DNA from: Rhodeus uyekii
Lineage: Eukaryota; Chordata; Actinopteri; Cypriniformes; Acheilognathidae
Direction of reading: 5' to 3'
Length of the DNA stretch: 64,000 nucleotides
Assembly: GCA_037043235.1 (NCBI GenBank)
Contig: JAWRVZ010000089.1
Coordinates: 2,266,501 to 2,330,500 of the forward strand
Position 1 is the stretch's first letter; every line of letters starts with the position of its first letter. Shown in pieces: positions 22,250 to 33,455 of the stretch. A model generated the notes under the pieces. The model saw only the letters and a list, made by a program, of their open reading frames with translations, ran no database searches and was not told the origin of the DNA. The position numbers and the translations under genes are program-made.

Positions 22250-25200
22250 ATGAAGCTCGTCTTTGGACTGATGCTGCTGCAAACGGCTGCATGTGAGTCG
22301 ACTTTATGACGCTGTTCAATCACATCCATCTCTGAAATAACAACACTGTAATATTACATGAAGAGTGTTTCCAGTCCTAGTGTTGCTGATCTGTAGATTT
22401 GTTGAGCTTTAAAAAGTATGAGAGGAAGTGTTTTTCTTCCTTATTGCATATGTGCTAAAACATTTAATATTTTGTTTAAATTTTATTTATCATTAATTTG
22501 AGCGATTGATTGATTATTTGATTTCTTCTCTAGTTCTGTGAATGTTTGTGTTGTCAGATTTTAATTCATAGCTAGAGAGGATCAAATTCGTTGAGACAAA
22601 CTTTAGAAGTTGGTTGAGAATGTCGCACCAGAAACTTTAATTTCCCATGTTGGTGGCACAATTTAATATTAACTACGAAGTTGCTGCCTTGAATGATTAG
22701 AAATGAACAGGTTGCTAAAGTGTTCTGGGTGGCTGCTAGGGTGTTGCTAGGCAGTTGCTAGGGTATCTGGTGTGGTTGATAGGGTGTTGCTAGGTGGTTG
22801 CTAGGGTAACCGGGATGGTTGCTAAGCAGTTGCCAGGGTATCCAGGGTGGTTGCCAGGATGTTACTAGGTAGTTGTGAGGTGTTATGGGTAGTTTCCACG
22901 GCATTCTTGCAAATACTTCCTGTTTCCTGTCCTGGATTAGAAATATTAGGTAGAATCGCAGCATCATTTATTCTCATTGGATTAGAAACTGCTGATAGAA
23001 CCGCCCCTGCACTGACACTCAGCAGCTGCAGTGTTTAGATTTGAATTTTGGCAGTTGGTCTTTGAACGCTCTTGGCTCATTCTGAACATTCCGCAATGAA
23101 AGTCAATGCGATTTTTCCAGTCTTTGATCGCCATTTATAGCAAAACCGTAAGTCCGATCCCTTAGAAAAAATTAATGTTCTGAATTTGGGGTCTGTAGCA
23201 CTAAAGCTGTAGGAGGAGATATGTTGTAAAGTTTTGAACAGAAGAATAATAATAAGTTTAAGTACAATATCAGTGTATATATATATATATATATATATCA
23301 ATATCTGCTTCTCAGCCAACTTAATGAGAGAAAGACAGATTATATCAGCAGAAAATCTGACTGTAGACGTTGATATTTCTTTCTCTCTCTGTGTGTTTTG
23401 TTCTTCAGGTTTGGAGGTCTGCAGGTTTAATCCGGCAGGAGATTCCTGTTACGCAGCTCTGGGACACAAACTCAATCTGCTGATGGTGGATTCTCATTAT
23501 TATAGCCTAAAGTTAACAAAGACAATAAACAACAACTCGGATGATTTAGCTTGTAAAGTAAAGAATGGCACCATGAAGAATGACTGTGATCTTTTTAAGA
23601 ACAGACCTGAAGTGACGGTCATTAATGGGACTCTGATAATAAACCCTGTGAAGAGAACAGATTCAGGGAATTACACTTTAGCACTCTTTGACTCAGAGGG
23701 CAATCAAATATCTTCATATCTTCAAGTGATTGTTGAAGGTACAGTAACTCTCTCATCAGACTCACTACAATCTCAGGATCTCCAAAGAGCATGAAAATAA
23801 ATGAGTTGTTCTCTTGCATACTTATTTCTTCTTCTGGACAAGTTCTTCACGCCACTCCTCTGGCACCGTTTGTAATAGACCCATAAATGAGGCCTTAAAT
23901 CACCTGGCCTATTGAGGAGAGGTGTGCTTTATATTTTCTAAGTAATTTGGTGGACGATGCATAAAAGTCCGGGAAAAAAAACAAATCGAATTTACATTGC
24001 GACGAACTTTGACAAGTCATAACTCTGAGCGAGAATTTTATAGAAATATGTGGATTACCACATCTGAAGAGATTGACAGGCTCTGTAAGAACATACCATA
24101 CAATTGGATGTAAGTTACACCACTGGTGTGCAAGAGCTACCCAAAATTCCCCCATAGGCATTCTATGGTGACGGACCGTCTCACGAAACGGGAACATGTT
24201 TTTAGATCACGTTAGTAACTGATTCCACAGTCTTCAATATCTTTGGATAAAAGTGTCATAAAAACATGAGGGTGGGCTCGTTTGAATCGGGGCAGCAAAC
24301 AGTCAATCACCTTAAAAACACTTCATAGCCATGCCCTAGCAACCATTGTCGAACACCCTAGCAACCAAACCCAAAGAGGAATATCTTCAAAACTGAATTC
24401 TATGGTTGATTTTTATCATTTATACTGGCAAGCAGCCTTTGGAGAATCATCACTGGCAGCTGCCAAGCCACTCCCTAGCAACCAAACAGAGTACCCTAGC
24501 AACCTTTAAGCCAGAGCTATATTTCTTTATCAGAACTTTGTAGAAACATGGGGATTGGCTCTTTTAACTCATACAAGCAAACATGACTGCCGACATGCTA
24601 CACATGCTAGCAGTGAATGGCTACATGATAATAGTGATTAGCTAAGTGTTAAGTCATTCCAAGATTCATGCTAAAATGTTAAATCATAGTAGTGACAATG
24701 TTAAATCATGTTTATGGTAGTTATCAAAGTTATGGTAATGACATGCTAATTTAATCAAAATCATGTTACTGACTAGCTGACTAGCTATGATTCTAGCAAC
24801 ATGCTAATTCTTGTTGAATCATGCTAACAACATGTTAATGTTAAATCATGTTAACAACAAGCTATTTAATGCTAAATCATGCTAGTAACATTGTAATGTT
24901 AATGACAAGCTAAATCTAGCTAACGACAATACTAATTTATGCTGAATCATGCTAGCGACATGCAAGCACCACTCACATTTAACAGGAAATGTAGATTCTA
25001 GTTAGTAATATTATTATATAATATTAATAATATTCTTTTGTCAACACAATCTCCATGTACTAAAACTATTTTTAGAATAAAATACTAGCATGTTTCTTAT
25101 TGCAACCGTTTATAATAAAGTGTGTGAGGATTTTAAATAGTAATTTGCTAGATTGATGTTGTGACTATCCTATGCTGCATGTTTACGTAATTCAGTGATG

Positions 25201-28200
25201 TCCACCTTTAATCTCAGCAATTAATTTGTTTAAACATTTATTAACATTACTTCTCTCCCTCCAGCTCCTGTTACGTCAGTGGAAGTGTCAATCATCTGCT
25301 CCTCCAGTGGAGGGATGAAGGCGTCCTGCTCCTCTGATGGAGATCAGCTCGTCTACAGCTGGACTCTGAATGGAGATCCACTGATGGATGGAAACTCCTC
25401 CACCATTCATCTGAACGAGAGAACCGAGGGAAACATCAGCTGCACTGTGAAGAACAACATCAACGAACAGAAGAACTTTAGTTTTAAACACTGTCCTGGT
25501 GAGACTTTAATTCACAAATCTCTCTGTACTTGCTAAACAACAGCAACAAGAATGATGCAGATGAGTGAATCTCACAAAAGCTATCAAGAACAAGTCCAAT
25601 CAACTAAATAAATTGAGAGCATTTTTTTTTTTGCATTGTGACAAATTAATACACTCCCTAAATTATATTTATTGTAATATTTTCTTCTGTAAACACATTT
25701 ATTCACAATTTTATTCTCATTAATTCAGTTGCATATTATATATTTTAACTTGTGTAAATTGTGATTTATATTTCATTTAAATTATGACAGATAAACGCTA
25801 CCATTGTATTTATGATTTCATAAAATATTTGTATAAATGTTCTATAAAATATAATTATGATATAATAATTATTATTATTATAATGATGTTTCTGTCTCAC
25901 AGTAATGGGAATTTTTCTCTCTTTTTTTTTCATTTGGAGGATGAGAAAAATGAAATCAAAATGAAATTGATTTAATGTCCCTAAAAATAGGCGATGAAGC
26001 ACTATGCAACATTTTACTTACTATTTACACTTTTGCTTTTGATTTTGAAGTAAAACGTGACCTGGATGTGTCCTTGAAAGCTTTTCTGAGATTCAGACAA
26101 ATTGATTCCCTTAACTGACTCTTCAAAATGATTAATTATCTCAGCATTAATTTGTCTTGACATGTTTTAGGTTAATTGGTTGATCGAGAGAATGCAGGTG
26201 ATTGTGCAGTGATGTTTTATTACAGGACCAACTAGTACATCTATGACCCCTCATCTGAACAGTAGCAAACCGGAATCTGGACATGATACGACTTTCCCAA
26301 CACCTGGTGTGTATTTGACCCCCTCTCAGATCTCCGGAAAATTTCCTTCAAAGATGTGTGAGTGTTGAGCTACAACAAATAAACCTATTAATAATGAAGG
26401 CGGGGAGAGAGGGGCCACAGGCTGTTCTGTGGCTAAAATGATTTTTGAACTAATTTAATTGCATTTAGTCATTAAATTTCTTAAATTCTTGTTGCTGTTG
26501 TGTTTGATTTGAATGAGCTGCTGGAATCTGTTTCAGAGTTTGTTTTAAATGCGCTTGTGTTTCTTTCTGTCGTAGTATTGCAAATCTCTCTCATTGCTTT
26601 GTGCTGTGTTTCGCTGATTCTGGTTCTGCTGTTCATCGTGGCATATTACTTTTACAAGAGGAATCAAGTGAAGTCAACACCAGGTCAGTTTGTTTTGAAT
26701 CTGTTAGTAGAGTAAGATTAAAATGTAATGATGTAGCTGCAAATTCAACCAGAAATGGCAGAGCCAAACACATCGGTTAATGGATTTGCGGCACTTATGT
26801 TATATATACAGCACAGATTTGTAAAGACAAATGTGCAAAGGACATAATTAGGAACGTTACAGGTGTGGTGAAGATGATCTGAACCAGTTTAGGTGGAGCT
26901 TAGACAAACTTTTTCAGGTGATACAGATCAAAGCAAAACTTTTGCATGAAAACAATGGGGAAGTAATGAAAAACAATAAGCAAATTGGTTCAAAATGGCA
27001 TGAAGGCTTTGAAACACTGTTGTTCCTCAAACCTCATGAATACATAGGAAAAATATTGCCTTTAAACCTTATTTGACTCCAGTAATGAGTTTTGATCATT
27101 AATTTTATTCATTCATTATTGCATGATCATTATATGCATAGCAAGGTTGGACCTCATTCATGATGCACAATTAAAATTATTTTTGAAAATCGTTCACACT
27201 GCTTTTCTGACATTAATTGTTGTATTCATGCAAGTGTTACGACAAATTTCACAAGTTCTCAACGTATTAAAGGTGCATAAAATATCCAACTTGGTGTTCG
27301 TTTATGCAAGCCAATGTTTATAGGAAGTTACTTTTTACATGTAAATTACATGTAAACAGGAATATTCTCATATCTATGAAGGTTTTATGAATGAGGTCCA
27401 ATAAATCCACGGGTGGAGAAGATTCTTTCCTCTCTGTTCCTGTGATTGTCAAAATTTTTGAACCGACATGATCTGAAGATTATCTGTTAGAGATTGGAGT
27501 CTATATGTGGCTAATCTCATTTTTTCTCCCCAGCCCCTGCTGGAGATACGGAGCTCGTTTATGCCCAGATCTCTCATGAGGAACACAAGAAAAACAGTGA
27601 AAAGAAGAAACGCGGTAAGAACGTGTAATTTACAGTTCAGTGACCTCTGACCCGACATGTCATGCTGATGAATGTGGAAGCGCAGAGGATAGACCGAAAC
27701 AAAATCCCAGTCATCAATTAGAAGTTTAAAATGAGACATATTAAAGAGAAATGTGGGAGGAGCTTGTGTTTGTTGCCCAGACTTATTTGCCACACCTCCT
27801 TGAAAACACAGCAGAGTCTGCAAAGCATCATGAGACGAGATTGTCTTAAACGACCTCATGTATCAAGCACTTGGCTTAAAGAGCTCTGGGGTCTCATTTA
27901 TAAAGCGTGTGTACGCACAAAACGGGGCTGGAAACGTACGTACGCCAGTTTCCACGCAAAGGTTGTGATTATAAAAAACAAACTTGATGGGAGAATGTGC
28001 GCACCTTTAAGCAAACTTTGAGCTGTGCGTTCACACATTCTGGAGACAAAGGGAATTAACAGCACAGACAAAGTGACCATTTTATCACCCCAATAATGGT
28101 CTGTTCTCTCTGCTACGGTCAGGGAAGCGTTTTCGCTCCCTGAGGGCGAACACAGAGAGAATGAGGAGGAGCTTCTTTCCACAAGCTATACGGACCCTCA

Positions 28201-29410
28201 ACCAGAACTTTCCGGGATAACACAAATACACACACACATACAATTGGACTCAACATTTCTATTTCTCTTTTTTTCCATGGTGCACAGTCATGCACTTTTG
28301 CACCTTCACACTCATGCACTTTATTTCTTTTTTGCACATATACATATATACTGATGTATATAGAATGTATATACACGTTTGCACATAGCTAATGTACATC
28401 CATATACTACACACACCCGTAGTACTTATTGAACATACTGCATTTATTTATATACATTCTTCCACTATTTATAAACACTGTACATAATTGTATATTGTAT
28501 CTACGACACTATGTATACACTGATCATCCTGCAACCTGTACATTTCTCCCTCCCTCTGTACAATCTCTCCATCGCTCTCCCTTCCCCTCCCTTAAAACGA
28601 ACTCTTGGTCAGGCGTCAAAGCATTTCACTACATGTTGTACTGTGTATGATTTGTATGTGACAAATAAAACTTGAACTTGAACTTGAGATGGTTAAAAAA
28701 ATCTATATATTTTTTTGAATGCAGTGATTGGACGAAAATATTTTGGTCCACAGAATTACTAGAAAAAAAAATCCTATAATACCTTTAAGTAATTAAGAAT
28801 TTTCAAAAAGCTGTATTTGAGTCGATTATTTTGCTTTTACATTTCTTGCTTTCCCTGGGATCGAACCCATGACCTTAGTGTTGTAAGCACTAATGCTCTA
28901 CTGATTGAGCTACAGTTGAACTATGTTGTTTTCATTTATCATGTTAATTTATTTTAATTGTATTATATTACATAGAAGAGGACTTTGGTTGTGGGTCATG
29001 GAATAAATGTATGACTTCACCTCTGTTAAAACAACAGAACAAGAGTTTAGACCTCCATTAAAGATAATGATTCTCCTTTTTTTCGGAGGACGGGGGATTT
29101 TGCACATTACTTAATGTTCATAGTTTGCTATTTTCTCAGCAAAGTAGTTTCGCTACTGAAAAGCAGTTGTGGTAATGTTGCAACTGCTCCCAGTAGACTA
29201 CCAGTCAGGTCCTGTTATGTCTCTCCTTTGTCAGCAGAATCCTTCCAGGCTGCTGATGTGGAATACGCTGCGGTCGTGCCGCAGACAAAGAGGAAGCAGA
29301 GGAAAGAGGAAGAGGTTCAGTACGGAGAGGTGACCTTCACTCCTCACCAATCCAACGCTCACCGGGAGCCTACGGAGGAATGTTTGTACTCTCAGGTACA
29401 CAGACGCTAG
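22250..29410 (+). CDS. IgSF receptor D, CD2/SLAM-like, long tail with ITIMs
   Basis: Seven exons join in frame to 362 aa: 22250-22292, 23409-23738, 25265-25498, 26226-26306, 26537-26683, 27534-27614 and 29238-29410, all phase 1. The signal peptide, V-type D1 and C2-type D2 match genes A-C closely. The stalk exon is 21 nt longer. The membrane exon is unrelated to that of A-C: a hydrophobic run around VVVLQISLIALCCVSLILVL, then a YYFYKRNQ stop-transfer. The tail carries four tyrosine motifs: LVYAQI, VEYAAV, VQYGEV and CLYSQV. The first three fit the ITIM consensus [IVLS]xYxx[ILV]; the fourth is ITIM-like with Cys at -2. This predicts recruitment of SH2-domain phosphatases (SHP-1/SHP-2) and an inhibitory role on leukocytes (inference from motif). 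The last acceptor is a CAGCAG tandem (start 29235 or 29238), which can add one alanine. Introns 1 and 2 are enlarged by insertions absent from A-C. Orthology is not resolved. Confidence 0.8.
22572..23322. mobile_element. DNA-transposon-like insertion in gene D intron 1
   Basis: Gene C intron 1 is the empty site: its sequence runs straight from the TAATTCACA to the ATGAGAG that flank this segment in D. The right end (around 23170-23320) reads, inverted, like the left part of the element at 60588-60790, including AATAATAATAAGTTT, ACAATATCA and an AGCCAACTTA end. A degenerate minisatellite with GGTTGCTAGGGT-like units fills 22700-22890, and an (AT)n run sits at 23276-23299. No transposase was recognised. 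Confidence 0.6.
23790..25010. mobile_element. Repeat insertion in gene D intron 2
   Basis: The corresponding intron in A, B and C is 0.2-0.4 kb; here it is 1.5 kb. The added part contains CCCTAGCAACC units (24340-24510) and, at 24590-24970, a loose periodic stretch built on ATGCTA/AAATCATG words. The same kind of stretch occurs at 63480-63800, within the repeat at the right end of the window. Confidence 0.5.
27890..28690 (+). mobile_element. LINE 3' end and associated repeat in gene D intron 6
   Basis: From 28075 a degenerate ORF2 C-terminus (RENEEELLSTSYTDPQPEL-like, where the family usually has ...SFFPQAIRTLN) is followed by an AT-rich 3' UTR. It ends in the tandem TTGAAC tail after GACAAATAAAACTTGAAC (28662-28688), typical of fish L2/CR1-type LINEs. 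The 27890-28020 part (GGTCTCATTTATAAAGCGTG) resembles another common fish repeat. Confidence 0.5.
28845..28925 (-). repeat. tRNA-derived SINE fragment (head)
   Basis: On the minus strand it has a box A-like GTAGCTCAATCAGTAGAGCA and a box B-like GGTTCGATCCC, followed by AGGGAAAGCAAG, which recurs in the other SINEs here. It lacks the GGATAAAAGCGTCTG tail. Confidence 0.65.
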
Positions 29411-30261
29411 TTTCACAACAAACGCTGTGTCAATTAAATCCTTGTGTCTGTTTGTTGCTTTGGGTGTTTTATAGTTTATAAAAAACATATTCAAGGAAGG
29501 TTTAGTAACTTCTTGTTTGACATGTTAATGATGGTATTGTATGTTGATTTTGTGTTTCGTGTTATGAACTATCACAGCTAACAACAATATGTTCAGAATG
29601 TTCCAATTAAGTAATGAGAAATGTTATTTATGAATAGTTTTATTTTTTAATTGGTTATGCAAACATTTTGGGAATGCTACTATTGAATGTCCTCTAAACA
29701 AACAGTTATTACATATCATTTTGGATTTTTTTAGGGAAAAAAGCATTTCACGTAAATATCTTTGTTCTAACATTTAAAGATGCTATCAAAGGCCAGATAA
29801 CATTGAACTAGTATTCTATTAACAACTTTAAGAGAACAATAGCTGAAGTTTTGAGAAGTTTCTCTGTTCAGTGTGAGCTTTAAGATGCGTGTCTGAGCTA
29901 AACCAAGATGCTGGGTAACCAAGCTGAAAGGAAAGAAAGAGGAAACCAATAGCATGTTTTTTTTCCATCGAAAACTTCTGTTTTTGATGCTGTGTGAAAT
30001 GTTCTGCCGGCAGAAACATGAAATGAAAGTAAAGTTTTCTTCTTGAATCTCAAGGTTGGGATCTGATTTGGACAATTCCTTGAATGTAATGACAATGCAG
30101 CAAATTTGTAATCACATTTAAAATATTTCAAAATCTGAAATGTATATTTGAGCTTTGGTTTCTAGCACATACTATTGAGTGAAGACTGATATGAGAGATT
30201 TTAAAGCACACAAAATGTCTGTATTTGTCTGGAGTGTGTTGAAGTCAGATGAGTTTCATTA
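29411..30261. other. Intergenic, downstream of gene D
   Basis: AT-rich sequence with the gene D 3' UTR at its start. No gene or clear repeat recognised. Confidence 0.4.
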
Positions 30262-31243
30262 ACAGTGGAACCCACTTATCTCGAGCTCGGTTAACTCGCC
30301 AACCCTATTAAGTTGACATTTTTGAAGTGGAACGGTCAAATCCCCTATTTATCTTAGCATATTCTTATTGGTTATGTCGATTCTTTTATGTCGCCGAACC
30401 CTAATTTCTCAAGCACAAATTTGAATTTGTCGAGGGACAAAGTGACCACTTTATCAGTTATCTCGATCCCCGTGACTCTTGCGATGCAGAGTGAAGTAAA
30501 AGCAACAAAGCATTTTAGACTTTGAAAAGAAACCATAGTAACCGCGTGTGCAATATTTTTCAGAACTGTGTCTGAGCGAATGTGTTTAAGTGTGTTTACG
30601 CTATGATCAAAATTGTGTTTGCAATGTGGGAGAATATAATTAAAGTTTTGTGTTTTCGAGAATCGAAGGTGTTTTTTATCATAAACTGGTAAATCTTGCA
30701 CCGGCTGTCAGAGTGGTTGACGACTGCCCAGATGTTAAATGAAAATGAAAGAAAACGATTAAACTGGTCACACGAGCTTTATAGATGGGTTTCGTACCGG
30801 CACACTCTTCTCAAACATGTAAAGAGAGTGAGTACAAACCAGGAAAAAGAAAACTCTGACAAACATCACAAATAAAAGAAGGAATATAGAAACAGTAGAT
30901 GATGCTATATAATAGTCAGCGGTAGAGCGGCATCTCTCTCCTCTCTCAAACATACTCTCCTCCCCGTGCGCGCGCTCACACCAGAACAGCGCACACACAA
31001 CAACATGCACCGTCTTAAAGGTATATCCCCAACATAAACAAAGTATCAGTTACAATCTCTGCTGTTAGTTGGTGCACATATGCCTTTTGTTGTTAGCAAA
31101 CATATACAGTGTATGTACATTTTTATAGCATGCAGATCACTTCATCAAATGAATCGCCATATTGGCTGTTGGTTATCTCGATCATCGGTTATCTCGACGC
31201 TTTTTTGCCCCCCGAGGCCGTCGACATAACCGGGTTCCACTGT
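30262..31243. mobile_element. Pogo/Tigger-like non-autonomous DNA transposon
   Basis: The ends are perfect 12-bp inverted repeats, ACAGTGGAACCC and GGGTTCCACTGT. Subterminal TTATCTCGA words occur at both ends (about 30276, 30469, 31172 and 31189, one of them at each end next to TCGG). The interior has no recognisable transposase; minus-strand open frames at 30372-30701 and 30768-31010 resemble nothing known to me. Family placement rests on the look of the termini. Confidence 0.65.
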
Positions 31244-31459
31244 ATATGGCACGTTTTTCAGAAAGTTCCTCAAGTCTGGAGAGTTCAGCAGAGGTCTGAT
31301 GGTCCGGGATAAATTGCTTGATGTCCCGTAGTGTTAGTTGCTAGCAGATGCTATTAGTTTCTAGTTTATTTTATTTTTTTACCAGCTAAACTGGTACTGG
31401 GTTCAATTCCCAAATAAAAAAAAAATGAATATCTTGATTGCACAGCTTCTTTAGATGAA

Positions 31460-31593
31460 GGCAGAAATGTAAATGCACTCATTTCTGCTTTCATTGAAAA
31501 TTTGCATGAATTAATTGTAAAATTATTTAGTTTTACAATTAATTCATGCACATTTTCAATGAAAGCAGAAATGAGGGCATTTATATTTCTGCC
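31460..31593. repeat. Long near-perfect hairpin (63-bp arms, 8-nt loop)
   Basis: Arms 31460-31522 and 31531-31593 are inverted copies with only about four mismatches; the loop is TTATTTAG. It is either a foldback element or a transcribed hairpin. Confidence 0.8.
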
Positions 31594-31609
31594 TTTCACT
31601 TTAAAGTTT

Positions 31610-32769
31610 TCACTTTAAAACTTCCACACGCCTAATGATTAACATTTATTAATTTCACCACCCAGATCGCTACATAATCTAGGATATATAGTATATCCAA
31701 CTTTATTTGCATGCATACAGCGATTATTGCTTGAATCCTTGCAAAATGTAACTGTTATTACCCAGCTCTAGTCTGAGAATTATGATTATAAGGCATGAAT
31801 ATATTATGAAACTTTAAAATTATATTTTTCTCTAAAGCTGCTTTGAAACAGTGTGTATTGTGAAAAGTGCAATATAAAACAATGACTGTTGTCAATGTGA
31901 TTTTAATCGATTTAGATCCACTTTGACTTTAATTTGTGATGCAAAACAGGTCATGGGTTCGATTCCCAGGGAAAGCAAGAACTGATTAGAATGCATTCCA
32001 GGAAAACATTGACAATGCAAGTGGCTTTGGATAAAAGCGTCTGACAAATGCATGAATGTAAATGTAAGAGTTTATGTGCGTACGGTCAGCTCCTTCTGTT
32101 TGAGTTTTGTTTATGAATGTAAGGTTGGTTAAGCCATGGTTTTAGCAGAGCACTGTTGATTTCTACTCCTTTATTTTTATCAGTTGTTAACCGCTTGATG
32201 AGAAGGCAGATATTTGCGTGGGTGTCAGAGAGCCGGTGGTCTGAAGTGGTAATCTTAAATGTGGCTTTCTGATCATGTCTTGTTATTTCCTGCATGTGAA
32301 AGGAAGCATTTCATCCCTTCTCAGTGCAAAAAGTGAAAACTTTTCGCAATTACGTTTCTGAGTGCATGCATCACTGTATGTAAATGGTTTCTGAACCATA
32401 TTCATATATATATATATATATATATAATGTGCATGCATGCAATAGAAATATAATAAATAAATAAAAATCCGCACATCATTAATTTATTTCCTCCTAGTTT
32501 CAATCCTAAATGTATAATTTAAAAACAGAATTTGCTTGGGTGCATATGAATGAATTCATAGATTTTAATGGTTATGTTTCTAAGTGTAAAAATGTCTCTA
32601 AGATGTGTCAATCTACAGAAGCAGTCAAAAAGAGTAGTGTGTGTCAGATGGAGTGATTGAGCATGTTTCTGATGTGGGGTTAAAGGGATGGAGATGCTGA
32701 TTAAGTCAGAGTATCTTCATATTCCACAGCAGAGTCACTTTAAAACTTCCACACGCCTAATGATTAACA
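31610..32769. repeat. Direct repeat pair flanking a 1.1-kb segment
   Basis: The word ACTTCCACACGCCTAATGAT sits in about 33 identical bp at about 31613-31645 and again at 32735-32768. A SINE (31940-32060) lies between them. Confidence 0.7.
31940..32060 (+). repeat. tRNA-derived SINE, 5'-truncated
   Basis: Box B GGTTCGATTCCCAGGGAAAG is followed by the tail GGATAAAAGCGTCTGACAAA, the standard cyprinid tRNA-SINE 3' module. Confidence 0.75.
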
Positions 32770-33416
32770 CGCATGCGAACTGCTGTTATCTGCACGGCTG
32801 TAAAGCAGCTTTTTACGAGACGATGAGAAAGGAAATGAAGTTTGTTTAGAGAAATTATTCAGCCGCATGACCAGATGAGTGTTTTATTCTCTCGATTTAG
32901 TTCTCATGTATTATATCGGTTTTAGTTTCACACTCGTGACTCAAGATACAATTTTAAAATAACACACTGGGTGTGAACTTTCGTGGCTTAATGTGTAAAA
33001 TACTCATGTTTGGTTCCTCAAAGGTGCTAAAATGTGGAACAAGATACTTATCTCTTTATTTGGTGGGTGAGATGTTTCCATGCACACCAGGAAACTGATG
33101 TAAGGGTATTTTTTTCTGTTTTGTTTTTTAAAGCATACAGCATGATGCAGTTATTTGTCTCCATTGAATCATATGCATGTCATGTCTCGCATGTCTCGCA
33201 CTCCTGTCATTCCAAACCTGAATGATTTTATTTCTTCCAAACATATTAAATAAAACATCTCTAATCTTTTCTTTTTTTTTTTTTTGGAGCCTATTGACTT
33301 CCATTGTATGTTAAAAATTTTCACAAAAAAAAGTTTTTGGAAATATCTTTTTCAAATAAACATTTAAAATGCCAAGTTTGTGTGTGTGTGTATATGTGTA
33401 TATGTATGTGTGTGTG

Positions 33417-33453
<37 letters not shown>

Positions 33454-33455
33454 CA
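32404..33455. repeat. (TA)n and (GT)n/(TA)n microsatellites
   Basis: Short (AT)n at about 32404-32427, then compound GT/TA arrays at 33377-33452. The sequence between them has no recognised gene. Confidence 0.8.

Noticed and set aside
28845..28925. Possible tRNA gene (box A and box B words)
   Set aside because: No intact cloverleaf or anticodon arm. The same module recurs at 31940, 52303 and 56153 with a SINE tail, so it is a retroposon.
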